Positions 7,727-15,944 of a stretch of DNA of 35,879 bases are shown here, piece after piece. Source of the DNA: Candidatus Woesearchaeota archaeon (GTDB taxonomy: Archaea; Nanobdellota; Nanobdellia; Woesearchaeales; JAGVYU01); contig JAGVYU010000018.1 in assembly GCA_018303105.1 (NCBI GenBank), positions 1 through 35,879 on the forward strand, read 5' to 3'. A program made the position numbers and the translations under genes. The notes under the pieces were generated by a model, which worked only from the letters and a program-made list of their open reading frames with translations, was not told the origin of the DNA and ran no database searches. Every line of letters starts with the position of its first letter. Position 1 is the stretch's first letter.

Positions 7727-7910
7727 CTCTAAACAGAGTTCCCGCACGCCACAACGTCAGCGGCATACGGTAGCTGAAGCCAGCTAGCATCTGCGGGTCT
7801 CGCTACCGCTCGAGCCCACGGAAAAAAAGAGGGGCTAAGGCGCAGGCCCCTCAAACGATCAACCCGTTTGCGGGTTGTGACCGTCGCACCGCCACCGTCG
7901 GCGCTCATAG
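7727..7910. ncRNA. Candidate structured non-coding RNA (unknown family)
   Basis: This stretch between two divergent promoters is about 64 % G+C by my count over 7741-7910, richer than its flanks, and dense in inverted repeats. CTCT/AGAG pairs at 7727-7738; CCCGCA (7741-7746) with TGCGGG (7792-7797); TAGCTG/CAGCTA (7771-7786, loop AAGC); GGG(T)CTCG with CGAGCCC (7795-7817); GAGGGGC with GCCCCTC (7829-7852); CAACCCG with CGGGTTG (7860-7877, loop TTTG); CGCC with GGCG (7890-7903). CGGTAGC (7768-7774) can alternatively pair with GCTACCG (7802-7808), so two competing folds exist. I checked by eye for RNase P, SRP, 5S and tRNA signatures and saw none. The transcribed strand is uncertain; minus is slightly favoured by the T-tract after one hairpin. 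A 59-codon minus-strand frame from ATG 7908 exists but looks like chance. Confidence 0.5.
7822..7852 (-). terminator. Intrinsic-terminator-like hairpin plus T7 (minus strand)
   Basis: On the minus strand GAGGGGC, a ten-base loop and GCCCCTC are followed directly by seven T (complement of A-run 7822-7828). That is the form of a factor-independent terminator. If used, it would end a minus-strand RNA of about 100 nt initiated near 7920. Confidence 0.45.
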
Positions 7911-7942
7911 TGTTGAAAACTGAATATACCATTTCCAATACC

Positions 7943-7950
7943 TTTATATA
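7943..7950. promoter_or_regulatory. TATA box usable in both directions
   Basis: CTTTATATAG at 7942-7951 lies about 31 bp upstream of ATG 7978 on the plus strand. Read on the minus strand it is CTATATAAAG, about 26 bp from a possible start of the structured RNA near 7920. Confidence 0.5.
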
Positions 7951-7977
7951 GTAAATCTGCTGAAATCCTCCTCAGCA

Positions 7978-9696
7978 ATGTCTCGTAAAGGTATCAAAGG
8001 GTTTTGGATGCAGCATTGGAGAATCATGCTGCTCGTGATTCTAGCACTCGTTGTCTTAATAACACCTGCAGGATGCGGAGGCTGCGCTTGTGGGGAAGAT
8101 AGCGATGACAAAGGAGATGATGACGAGCCCAGCGAAGATGATCCGAATCCCATAGGACCCGGCGGCCAATTTGGGGGAGGGATCGTTAACAGAACGTTTG
8201 AATGTCCTCCAGGATTATCCGCGGCGGAATGCACGGATTATAAGAACACGATCGGCAGGCCAACCGTAAGCGGTACAAAGACTGTTCTCGGAGCAAACCA
8301 GTTTGTGTATACGTACACGTACTCTATCTTTGCGCTTGCTGACGGAGTGTACAGGGTATATCTCACGGGAACAAATGGTCAGGCAGATCTTGAGGTAGGC
8401 ATACTCGATGGGCTCACAACAAAGGCAAATAGTGGCGATAAGGATGACATCACGGTTGACTATACTGAAGTGTGTGCGTTGTCGACGACAGATGAAGCGC
8501 GAGAGCGCTGCGCTCTGCTCACAACAAGCGTTGCGCCTGTGCTCGCTCAGATCGGTGATAAGGCTGCGAGGCAGAACCAGGAGTTCAGGCTTCAGCTCTC
8601 TGCGGCTGACCCCGACTGTGAATCTGCAAGCTGCATCTCATTCAGCGCGGACAACGCGATATTCGCGGATCATTTTATTCAGGGCAACCTCATCAAATTC
8701 ACACCGTCACAGGAAGATGTTGAAAACTCGCCATATGATATTACGGTTACCGTGACGGATGTCGATGGCCTTACAGATTCAGAACGATTTAGATTTACGA
8801 TTCAGGATGTCAATGATGCTCCGGTTTTAAGCATTCCGGCAATATCGTTTAACCAAGGATCCTCATATAGCTTTTCGCCCAGGGATTACGCGACGGACAT
8901 TGATGGAGATACGCTATCCTTCACTGTTACCGCTGGCACGATGCTCACGGCCAGCTATGACCGCGCAACGAGTACCATCCTTATCAACCCGGCAAACGCA
9001 TATTTCAATGGGCCAAGCGATATTAGAGTTACAGCTAATGATGGCACGACAACGACACCCCAAACGGTCCAGGTTACTGTCGTCGACACCCCTGATGATC
9101 CTTGGATTGAGCCGCCGATTCCTGCGCAGAATCTCGTTGAAGATTTTGCTCCTTACACGTTGGATCTCACGCCCTATGAGAAAGATTTGGAAAGCTCAGG
9201 TCCTGGATTGCAATGGAGCGTTTCAGGATTCGACGCGCAGAAAATCCAGATTACGTTGTTAAACCGGGATCAGGATCAGTTCACCGTTAGGCCTGTGGCA
9301 AATGCGGATGGCACAACATCTGCTTCATTCACGCTTACGGATGAAAGCGGAAGATCAACAAGCCAGGATGTCACATTCACTATTGTGTCTGTTAATGATC
9401 CTCCGAACCTCAAGAATATTCCTGACGTTGTCATGACAAATTCAGAAGTCAAGACGGTCCAGTTGAGCAGTTACATTGAGGACCCCGATACGCCATTAAA
9501 TCAGATCACGGTTGAAGTCGCGAATTATTACGACAGCAATGGAGCGATTCTTGAAGGGCAGATTGTGAATGACGCCGCGAAAACATTGACGTTGCGGCCG
9601 CGCGCAGGATTTATTGGGTTTGTGGCGCTCAATATTGGTGTGAGCGATGGTACGAACATTGACATGGGAGTTCTATTGATAGAGATTAATGGGTAA
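7978..9696 (+). CDS. Secreted/anchored protein with cadherin-like repeat domains
   Basis: A 572-aa cell-surface protein. A basic N-terminus and a hydrophobic segment (about residues 16-33, LLVILALVVLITPAG) are followed by Cys-Gly-Gly-Cys-Ala-Cys, which could include a lipobox-like cysteine or simply follow an uncleaved anchor, then an acidic Asp/Glu linker (38-57). The rest consists of Ig-fold modules of the cadherin-like/tandem-95 type: recurrent DVNDAPVLSIP, SVNDPPNLKNIP, TDIDGDTLSF and YIEDPDTPLNQI signatures mark domain boundaries at about 285, 375 and 480. Such repeats commonly bind Ca2+ and mediate adhesion. The surface protein starting at 34894 has a related domain. Start ATG 7978 with TATA at 7943-7950. 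Confidence 0.85.
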   Translation: MSRKGIKGFWMQHWRIMLLVILALVVLITPAGCGGCACGEDSDDKGDDDEPSEDDPNPIGPGGQFGGGIVNRTFECPPGLSAAECTDYKNTIGRPTVSGTKTVLGANQFVYTYTYSIFALADGVYRVYLTGTNGQADLEVGILDGLTTKANSGDKDDITVDYTEVCALSTTDEARERCALLTTSVAPVLAQIGDKAARQNQEFRLQLSAADPDCESASCISFSADNAIFADHFIQGNLIKFTPSQEDVENSPYDITVTVTDVDGLTDSERFRFTIQDVNDAPVLSIPAISFNQGSSYSFSPRDYATDIDGDTLSFTVTAGTMLTASYDRATSTILINPANAYFNGPSDIRVTANDGTTTTPQTVQVTVVDTPDDPWIEPPIPAQNLVEDFAPYTLDLTPYEKDLESSGPGLQWSVSGFDAQKIQITLLNRDQDQFTVRPVANADGTTSASFTLTDESGRSTSQDVTFTIVSVNDPPNLKNIPDVVMTNSEVKTVQLSSYIEDPDTPLNQITVEVANYYDSNGAILEGQIVNDAAKTLTLRPRAGFIGFVALNIGVSDGTNIDMGVLLIEING

Positions 9697-9769
9697 GTAC
9701 GTCGGGCCGCAAAGTAACATACTCCTTCTCCCTATGCGAGCATAATACTCATTTTCCAGCATATGAATC

Positions 9770-9777
9770 TTTATATT
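9770..9777 (+). promoter_or_regulatory. TATA box of the 391-aa gene
   Basis: TTTATATT centred 27 bp upstream of ATG 9801. The 104-bp gap from the previous stop holds nothing else I can identify. Confidence 0.55.
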
Positions 9778-9800
9778 TGTTCATTGAGTTGCCTGCAGCA

Positions 9801-10976
9801 ATGCGAGTAGAATATCTCCTGTATCCTGAAACCCTAGCCAAACTGAACGAGTCCGGAATTGAAGAGAGAGTACGACAATTGAAGGAATCTGATGAGGGGC
9901 TTCACTTTATTGGGGGATTCGTATATGGCACTGAAATTTTCAACGCTGTGCAGGATTTAAAGGCGCGCGGATTTTATAAGGGTGTTCCTGAGGATTTCAG
10001 GAAGACGTACTTCACAACGTTGAACGCTATGGTGCGCAAACCAGAAGAATTTAAGTGGACAGTGCAACGCCCCACAGGCGCGCTGACAGAACCATGTGAT
10101 TTGGAAGACATGCTGCTGTTTACGGGCGAGCTCGCGTCACTGGTTTTGAGTCCTGAAGAACTGTGGGATTTTGCAAAGTTTGGTTTCCCATCGGCGTCGG
10201 CGTTTATAACCTCTGTGGGAGCCTTCATCTTAAGAGAGTCCAGAGACGTCAAATCCACCCACGAGGGATACACATGGACTCGAAAAGGAGAGGACGGCTC
10301 GGAAATCATAACCGAGGTCACGGGTGATATGAATGCTGATCTTCGAGTATTCCAGACGGATATTGCTCCGTATCCAACATTGGATCCCTTTGGAAACGCC
10401 ATTGGAATGCGGCCTGAAATGGATGCTGATAAGCACTTCGTAGCTGCATATCATTCCAATGAGGGAACTCTTCTTTCTGCTGTGATGAAGTACATCGAAC
10501 AGCTGGGCATTAAGGTTGACTTTTATGAGGACAAGGCTAAAAAGCTCATTGCATGGGGAAGATCACTGGGCCAGGGAGGAGGATCGTGCGCTGAACACTT
10601 TGGCGGCTGTGATCAAGACGCTCGTATGTTTTTTTTTGGATTTATACATCCCATTCCCGTGCTAAATGATGCAAATGCTACAGATCAACACTCTCCCTGT
10701 TGGCTAACCACAACAGAGCAAGGGGCATACGGTGTGTATATAGCGCATAATGGTGATCTTGTTGTATCTTATCAAAATAGTAAGACAATAAAAAAACCAG
10801 AAAAAATAATCAATGCAAGATTCCCGCCTGATGATGCGCATCATCTCGTGAAGGGATTGATCTATCAATCTGCCAAAGGCCTTGGCAGGACATCAGCGAA
10901 GCAGCTCCTCGATATTTTAGCATATCGGTTCTCGCCCCAATTCGAAGAAGATCAAGCCAGATACATAAAACCATGA
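9801..10976 (+). CDS. Hypothetical protein, 391 aa
   Basis: I do not recognise the family. The protein is soluble. Notable parts are a helical N-terminal half (MRVEYLLYPETLAKLNESGI and GKxEEF-like segments), a middle region with GYTWTRKGEDGSEI, and a Gly/Cys/His cluster GQGGGSCAEHFGGCDQDARM (about residues 255-275) followed by FGFIHPIPVLND and SPCWLTTTEQGAYGVYIAHNGD, which has the look of a catalytic or metal-binding pocket (Cys, His and Asp close together) but matches no motif known to me. An upstream TTG-initiated frame (9777) overlaps the TATA box, so ATG 9801 is preferred. The gene is monocistronic and converges on the SDR pair. Confidence 0.7.
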   Translation: MRVEYLLYPETLAKLNESGIEERVRQLKESDEGLHFIGGFVYGTEIFNAVQDLKARGFYKGVPEDFRKTYFTTLNAMVRKPEEFKWTVQRPTGALTEPCDLEDMLLFTGELASLVLSPEELWDFAKFGFPSASAFITSVGAFILRESRDVKSTHEGYTWTRKGEDGSEIITEVTGDMNADLRVFQTDIAPYPTLDPFGNAIGMRPEMDADKHFVAAYHSNEGTLLSAVMKYIEQLGIKVDFYEDKAKKLIAWGRSLGQGGGSCAEHFGGCDQDARMFFFGFIHPIPVLNDANATDQHSPCWLTTTEQGAYGVYIAHNGDLVVSYQNSKTIKKPEKIINARFPPDDAHHLVKGLIYQSAKGLGRTSAKQLLDILAYRFSPQFEEDQARYIKP

Positions 10977-10988
10977 TATACTCTTCCC

Positions 10989-11882
10989 TTACAAACTCTT
11001 CTTAATCCCAAGTTCTAGCGGCGTGAGCTTCATGCGGAAATCCCGCTCAAGCACATCCGCATCAACTTCCGTGCTCGTCTCCAATTCAAGAATCCCTTCT
11101 CTTGTGATGGGAAGATTCTTCGTGATCATTTCCGCTATCGTAAGCATGGGCCAGACAACCCACTTCGGCGCGTGCACTAACAGCTTCTTTTTTCCCTGGG
11201 CTTTGAGAATCATTTTCACATACTTTGTAAAAGGAACGGCATCCGGGCCTCCGATCTGATACACTTTTGACTGTTTAAGGGGCACTAACGCAGCTTTCGT
11301 GAGCAATTCCGCGGCGTCCTCAATATAGATCGGCTGTTTTTTTGCCTTTCCAGAGCCAATGACGGGAACAACGAAAGGAAACATATTGATCATGCCAACA
11401 AGCTTTTGAAATGTTATACCCTCTTTTCCATACAGCAATGTTGGGCGGATAATTACGGAAAGGAATTTCTTTTTTCTCAGATGTTCTTCAGCGAGTTTTT
11501 TAGACAGCCCATACGCATTCGGCTTTGGAGACGTGGCTGTCATGGAAGAAGTAAATACAAAGCGCTCAACTCCTGCTTTTTCTGCTAAGTCTGCGATGTT
11601 TTTCGTGCCCTCAAAATTAATGAGCATGTTGAGCTTTTCGTCCGGGCAGTTGAGAATGGCGGCAAGATGAATCACGACTTCGATATCGTGCATGACTCCT
11701 TTCAGGGTCTCTGGTTTTGTCAAATCTCCGCGGACAATGTCAATGGACGTTCCGAAACCCGCCAGATACGTGCAGTCCTCCTCCGGTATGACAAGAGCCC
11801 TGACAGCATGGCCGTCATCAATCAGCCGCTTCGTGACTTTTTTCCCGAGAAACCCATTCGCCCCGGTTATGAGAATGTTCAT
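10989..11882 (-). CDS. NAD(P)-dependent epimerase/dehydratase-like SDR (second of a pair)
   Basis: A 297-aa extended/atypical short-chain dehydrogenase-reductase. The Rossmann dinucleotide motif is TGANGFLG (residues 6-13), the second strand ends in RGD (51-53), IHLAA follows, and the active site has Ser112-Ser113 and Tyr124-x3-Lys128 in NAYGLSKK. Residues after about 200 carry the variable substrate region. It is most like the NAD-binding proteins loosely annotated as nucleoside-diphosphate-sugar epimerases or complex I NDUFA9-like; the substrate cannot be stated. The start overlaps the stop of its paralogue by 4 bp (ATGA), so both come from one transcript. Confidence 0.88.
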   Translation of the reverse strand: MNILITGANGFLGKKVTKRLIDDGHAVRALVIPEEDCTYLAGFGTSIDIVRGDLTKPETLKGVMHDIEVVIHLAAILNCPDEKLNMLINFEGTKNIADLAEKAGVERFVFTSSMTATSPKPNAYGLSKKLAEEHLRKKKFLSVIIRPTLLYGKEGITFQKLVGMINMFPFVVPVIGSGKAKKQPIYIEDAAELLTKAALVPLKQSKVYQIGGPDAVPFTKYVKMILKAQGKKKLLVHAPKWVVWPMLTIAEMITKNLPITREGILELETSTEVDADVLERDFRMKLTPLELGIKKSL

Positions 11883-12766
11883 GCGAACGACCTCTCAATG
11901 ATCTCTTTGAGCGGCTCCGGACGGATATGAAATGTTTTCTGAAGATCGTCAAGGCTGGATACCGTATCCTGATTGAGTAAAATCAACTGCCCTCTCGCAA
12001 GGGGCGGATTTTTCAATGCCAATTGCAGCAGTGTCGCAAGAATATTGCACGCGAAGATAGGAAGATGAATCTTCATTTTTTTCTTATGAAGCGTTGCCTC
12101 CGTTACGATATCAACGAATTCATTGAACGAAACAGCGTCTCTTCCGGAAATGGTGTATGTTCGCTGCCTCGTAGTCTCATCATGAACCGCCTGGATGATG
12201 ACGTTCACGACCGTGTCGACATCTATGGGCTGGATTTTCTTCTTGCCTGAGCCGACAATGGGAACAACGGGAAGCTTTAATGCAAATCCCGCTATTTTCT
12301 CCAATTGAGGGCTGAGCTTTCCAATAATCAAGTTGTAGCGTAAAACGGTTGTTGGAATCCCTGAAAGCAAAAGAACGCGCTCCGCCTTCAATTTCGAGTC
12401 TGCGTAGAAGCTCCTTCTCGGCAATCCGGCGGCGATCGAGCTCACATAGATGCATTGTTTCACATTGTGTTTTTTCATAGCTGTTACGAGTTCCTCAGCG
12501 CCTTTCGCATGGATGGCATAATTGAGCTCCTTATTGTCATTGCCAATGAGCGCTGCGGCATGGACGACAAGATCAACACCCTTCAGTGACTTCTCATACG
12601 TCGTATGATCTCTTATATCCCCTTCAATGTATGTTACATTCTTGAATCTGTCCTCTGGTTTTTTATTATGAATGAGCGCGAGGACTTCTGAATGCTCCGC
12701 TTGCAACGCTTTCAGAAGGTGGGAGCCAACATATCCCGCAGCTCCGGTAACGAAGATTTTCTTCAT
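11879..12766 (-). CDS. NAD(P)-dependent epimerase/dehydratase-like SDR (first of a pair)
   Basis: A 295-aa paralogue of the following gene, with the dinucleotide motif TGAAGYVG (residues 7-14), EGD at 48-50, VVHAAAL, and the catalytic Tyr121-x3-Lys125 in YADSK with VSSIAAG upstream. The two share order of motifs and length, for instance VPIVGSGKKKIQPIDVD here against VPVIGSGKAKKQPIYIED there, so they arose by tandem duplication and may form a heterodimer or act in successive steps, for example on lipid or sugar intermediates. TTTATAAA at 12789-12796, 27 bp upstream of ATG 12766, gives the promoter of the pair. Confidence 0.88.
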   Translation of the reverse strand: MKKIFVTGAAGYVGSHLLKALQAEHSEVLALIHNKKPEDRFKNVTYIEGDIRDHTTYEKSLKGVDLVVHAAALIGNDNKELNYAIHAKGAEELVTAMKKHNVKQCIYVSSIAAGLPRRSFYADSKLKAERVLLLSGIPTTVLRYNLIIGKLSPQLEKIAGFALKLPVVPIVGSGKKKIQPIDVDTVVNVIIQAVHDETTRQRTYTISGRDAVSFNEFVDIVTEATLHKKKMKIHLPIFACNILATLLQLALKNPPLARGQLILLNQDTVSSLDDLQKTFHIRPEPLKEIIERSFA

Positions 12767-12788
12767 AGAAGGAAGTTACGAATATGTG

Positions 12789-12796
12789 TTTATAAA
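12789..12796 (-). promoter_or_regulatory. TATA box of the SDR pair
   Basis: TTTATAAA inside CCCCAAATCTTTATAAAC on the minus strand, 27 bp before ATG 12766. Nearly the same string precedes ATG 16646. Confidence 0.7.
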
Positions 12797-12909
12797 GATT
12801 TGGGGTTGCTGTGATCATTTTACACTGAAAATGTTGCATGTGTTTTAGGGATTTCCCGTGAATATCAAAAAGCGTAACAATTAAATAAGACACACATAAT
12901 ATGTAGATT

Positions 12910-13368
12910 ATGGATAAATATCATTTTCAGTATTGCCAGAAGATTGTTGTGTTGTCCAAAGACCTCAAGAAGGTGCTGCTTTGCAAGCGCAAAGGGGAGG
13001 CCGATTTTGATGGGGTTTTCTCATTCATTGGCGGGAAGATGGAAATCACAGACAGCAGTATAATTGATGGTTTGAGGAGAGAAAAGAATGAAGAGGTTGG
13101 AAGCACATTTAAAGTGCGGGTATTTCCGAAATTCAGCATCAACGTGCTCTTCAGGAAAAAAGACGGCAACTCAATGATCCTCCCCCATTATTTAGCGATC
13201 CATGAAAAAGGAGATATTCAATTGAATGAGGAATACTCTGAATACAAATGGGTCGACTTGGACACATTGCAGACATTTGAGCCTAAAATACCTAAGATTC
13301 ATGAAGTTGTACGAGATCTTATGAAACTTCTTACTTTTGCAAAAGAAGAGGAATTTGTGTTACTGTGA
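12910..13368 (+). CDS. Nudix-like hydrolase with a slightly irregular Nudix box
   Basis: A 152-aa Nudix-superfamily protein. These hydrolyse nucleoside diphosphates linked to another moiety. The Nudix box runs from Gly45-Lys-Met to RREKNEEVG: the REx2EE core is intact, but the spacing to the upstream acid is one residue longer than the canonical Gx5Ex7 pattern and that acid is Asp rather than Glu. Flanking strands (VLLCKRKG, FSFIGGKM and YKWVDLDTL) fit the fold. Activity is likely but the irregular box leaves doubt. TTAAATAA at 12881-12888 is about 26 bp upstream of ATG 12910. The 3' end overlaps the convergent 339-aa gene by 9 bp. Confidence 0.82.
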   Translation: MDKYHFQYCQKIVVLSKDLKKVLLCKRKGEADFDGVFSFIGGKMEITDSSIIDGLRREKNEEVGSTFKVRVFPKFSINVLFRKKDGNSMILPHYLAIHEKGDIQLNEEYSEYKWVDLDTLQTFEPKIPKIHEVVRDLMKLLTFAKEEEFVLL

Positions 13369-14379
13369 GCGTCTTTGTAATGCTCGGCGTATAAGATCAC
13401 GATTACTATAACCCGCACCATATTTTGATGCCCACTCTTTTCGAGCTCTTTCAAAAATCTGGATTCTTGCATCAGTTGTCATTTCCCCATCCGACATCAC
13501 GTGGTGTACGTCTGGTTCAGTTAACGAAAGTCTATTCGTTGTACGAGACTCTCCTCGATGTTCGTAGTGCAACACGAGAGACTCAAAGTTAGTATCCCAA
13601 AAAAACGCTCTGTCGCCATCAAACTCCAATGAGTTCACGAGGATCATCTGACCTGTTTGTTTATTGAAGCAGAGGATCATGTCATGGCTGCTGTTGTCTC
13701 CCCGGCCTTCACTGTGAGGTTTGTACGCATAATTTACAGCAGTAAATGCAACATCAGGATGCCTAATGACATATCGCAACAAGGGTAATAACCGGTCTCG
13801 TACATGCGTACATTTACCAGTTAGTCTTCCATCTGGGGATTTCGTCTCTTTGTCGATATTTTGCCAGTGATACGCGCTTTGAGCATAGTTGACTGCAGCT
13901 CTTATCGCTTCTCCGAGCGGGGCATAACCATTTTGCATGATTTGTTCTAGAGCCTGTATATGAGCAACGTTGCTGGGAAGTCCTAATTGCATCCTTCGGA
14001 TTTTACAGAGTGTGTCAAAAGGAAATCCGGGATAAACCGCGGCCTCAATTTTGACATCCAGTTTCCTTTCACCCATAGTGCAAATCTGGCTAATGTTATC
14101 CAGTATAAGGCTGCGAGGCATTGGCCTGCCATTGATATAGATTATGAATCGTTCCCTTTGCGTACCCGAATTATCCGTATAATGATCATAGCAGCAGTGT
14201 AACGTGGACTTGGCGAGGTCGTCCACTGAAATACCCTCCGGTAAATTTATGTGTAACTCTGTTAAATGATCTGTGATTGATTTCATCGTTAAAGCAATAC
14301 CATTCACATCTAAATTGTCGCCCATTCGACGGATAACACGATGAGCGTCAAGGTCATACTCTATATGTCCCGTCAGCAT
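13360..14379 (-). CDS. Hypothetical protein, 339 aa, possible Cys/His peptidase-like fold
   Basis: No family recognised with confidence. The C-terminal half has an arrangement reminiscent of transglutaminase/papain-like folds: Cys190 at the start of a long helix (TGKCTHVRDRLLPLLRYV), His232 at the start of a strand pair (SHDMILCFNKQTGQMILVNS) and a polar residue (Asn249) in the second strand. The family order is Cys, His, Asp/Asn, so the match is plausible, but the N-terminal residues (1-150) have no known counterpart. The gene overlaps the preceding ADP-ribosyltransferase-like gene by 7 bp in the same direction, implying co-translation and a shared process. Confidence 0.65.
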   Translation of the reverse strand: MLTGHIEYDLDAHRVIRRMGDNLDVNGIALTMKSITDHLTELHINLPEGISVDDLAKSTLHCCYDHYTDNSGTQRERFIIYINGRPMPRSLILDNISQICTMGERKLDVKIEAAVYPGFPFDTLCKIRRMQLGLPSNVAHIQALEQIMQNGYAPLGEAIRAAVNYAQSAYHWQNIDKETKSPDGRLTGKCTHVRDRLLPLLRYVIRHPDVAFTAVNYAYKPHSEGRGDNSSHDMILCFNKQTGQMILVNSLEFDGDRAFFWDTNFESLVLHYEHRGESRTTNRLSLTEPDVHHVMSDGEMTTDARIQIFERARKEWASKYGAGYSNRDLIRRALQRRSQ

Positions 14380-15023
14380 GGTAACCTCTCACGTCTCCTC
14401 CAATTCGTTGGATCTTTGACTGCACGGTTTGTCGAAGTCTTATCACGAACCCAAGGAATATACGGACCAAACTCTCCTTGGACGAGAAGTTCAGAATGAG
14501 CATCATCATTGAGTATCTTGACGGCAGCGATTTCATCCGGATAAATGAGACCAAAAATCATGATTTCCTGCGCGGCGCCGCACTCACCCGTGTTAAACGG
14601 ATCAACAATGCATCTGTTTGCCGGAATTGTGATCTCGTAAATGGTCTTTGGATGTTTTTTACGGACGAAACGGTCAGTTGGCGCAAAAACCTGCGCGCAT
14701 TCGGGATTGAACGTAGCTGAAAGAAGAGGCGTATGCCCATAATACGATGTGTGTCTGTCAAGCAATTCGCGAAGGTCATAGCCGGATTCGATTTTTCGCT
14801 TTATATCCCAAAGGTGATCCCAGTGTCCTCTTCGAATGGCGTTTGAGACAAATCCCATGTCCTCAAATCCTTCGAGCGCTCCTTTGAAGAGGAGTATTCT
14901 ATCATCAGGTGATGCGCTTGCATGATATTCGGGAGGAACTCTGCTATAATCGAGCGTAAATTCTGACCTGGGAATTGTAATTTCTGCTGGAAGCACGACC
15001 GCGTCTTCAAGAAGGATGCTCAT
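14373..15023 (-). CDS. ADP-ribosyltransferase-like fold protein (tentative)
   Basis: A 216-aa soluble protein. The order of motifs resembles the R-S-E class of ADP-ribosyltransferases: an LFKG strand (45-48; the family has YRG), then LSATFNPECAQVFAP (101-115; compare the S-T-S strand followed by a helix with Ala and Phe), then TIYEITIPANRCIVDP (127-142) and GAAQEIMIFG (149-158; compare the glutamate strand, here Glu153) and a final VKIL strand. The arginine is replaced by Lys47 and the ExE or QxE dyad is incomplete, so if the fold is right the enzyme may be divergent or inactive. I infer the fold from pattern only. It is the middle gene of a minus-strand trio, 39 bp after the metallopeptidase. 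Confidence 0.55.
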   Translation of the reverse strand: MSILLEDAVVLPAEITIPRSEFTLDYSRVPPEYHASASPDDRILLFKGALEGFEDMGFVSNAIRRGHWDHLWDIKRKIESGYDLRELLDRHTSYYGHTPLLSATFNPECAQVFAPTDRFVRKKHPKTIYEITIPANRCIVDPFNTGECGAAQEIMIFGLIYPDEIAAVKILNDDAHSELLVQGEFGPYIPWVRDKTSTNRAVKDPTNWRRRERLPC

Positions 15024-15062
15024 TGTGAGAGGCCCGAGGTTAGAATACTTGCATTCATTATT

Positions 15063-15944
15063 TCACGCCCTCAAAAACGAAACATCATTCCGCATCACAT
15101 TCCTGTAAACCTGATCACCGTGCAATGCCTCGGCAATTGACATCGCGGCCGTACCCATACTATAATGATGGGCCATGATCCTGTGAATCCATCCCACGTG
15201 AGGAGATGGAGCGTCTCGGAGCGATTTCTTTTGGTGTATCCCTGCAGTTCTCGTGATATAGAGATATGCCTGCTTTAATTCACGAGCGACGCGGCAGAGC
15301 GTGTCATACTGATGCGCAGGATTATCGCTTTGTTCTGAATGCAGCCTCGCAATTGCCTGCTCTACTCCTCGTGCGTGTCCTTCTATGATGGGATTATTGG
15401 ATTTGAAGTTCAGCTGCGTTCTTGTTTTCTGCAGAAAGTGCGTGTATTCATGAGCGATAATACAGGGGACAGTCGCTTCCCGGGCAATACCAAGTTTTAT
15501 CTGATTGTCTGAAGACTGAAATCGGGGAAAACCATCATCTCTGAACATTTGCGCCACCACGGCGCCGCCAAAGCTGATCCCAATAAGTGTTGCATAGCCC
15601 AATTCTGCCACCGCGATGCCTGCTGGCACATATGATGCGAGCGAAACTCCGAATGCGACAAGTGCGCCGGTTGTTCCCTTCCTTACTATCTCGGGCACTG
15701 TGAGCATGTCTATTGACACCGGATCTGCGGCTTGCACGTCCAAAAAATCCCTCGTTTCGCGGGTTATGACCGGACCAAGTTCATCCAATCGATCAAATGT
15801 GAGGTGAGGGCCAAAGCGATATTTATTCGCAACTCCCTTCGCAGCCGCATATTCCTGAGAACGTTGATTGAGAATGTCTTCAAGAACCTCAAGATGATTC
15901 GCGATAAATCTTTCGACGTGCGGCCTCTGCGTTAAATCAATCAT
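15063..15944 (-). CDS. Putative zinc metallopeptidase with transmembrane hairpin
   Basis: A 293-aa protein with the zinc-binding motif HEYTH (His165, Glu166, His169) in IIAHEYTHFLQ and a plausible third ligand Glu188 in IIEGHARG, 19 residues later, the gluzincin spacing. Residues about 90-132 are a Gly/Ala-rich hydrophobic stretch long enough for a transmembrane hairpin (LVAFGVSLASYVPAGIAVAEL and onwards). The N-terminal about 85 residues are charged and helical. Function unknown; a membrane-linked protease is the simplest reading. TTTTAAAG at 15970-15977 lies about 29 bp upstream of ATG 15944. The two following genes are close behind on the same strand. Confidence 0.75.
   Translation of the reverse strand: MIDLTQRPHVERFIANHLEVLEDILNQRSQEYAAAKGVANKYRFGPHLTFDRLDELGPVITRETRDFLDVQAADPVSIDMLTVPEIVRKGTTGALVAFGVSLASYVPAGIAVAELGYATLIGISFGGAVVAQMFRDDGFPRFQSSDNQIKLGIAREATVPCIIAHEYTHFLQKTRTQLNFKSNNPIIEGHARGVEQAIARLHSEQSDNPAHQYDTLCRVARELKQAYLYITRTAGIHQKKSLRDAPSPHVGWIHRIMAHHYSMGTAAMSIAEALHGDQVYRNVMRNDVSFLRA

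Noticed and set aside
7729-7938. Minus-strand open frame of up to 69 codons over the structured region
   Set aside because: No recognisable domain, no SD, and its first ATG is too close to the TATA box; the inverted repeats explain the base composition better. A 59-codon version from ATG 7908 cannot be fully excluded.
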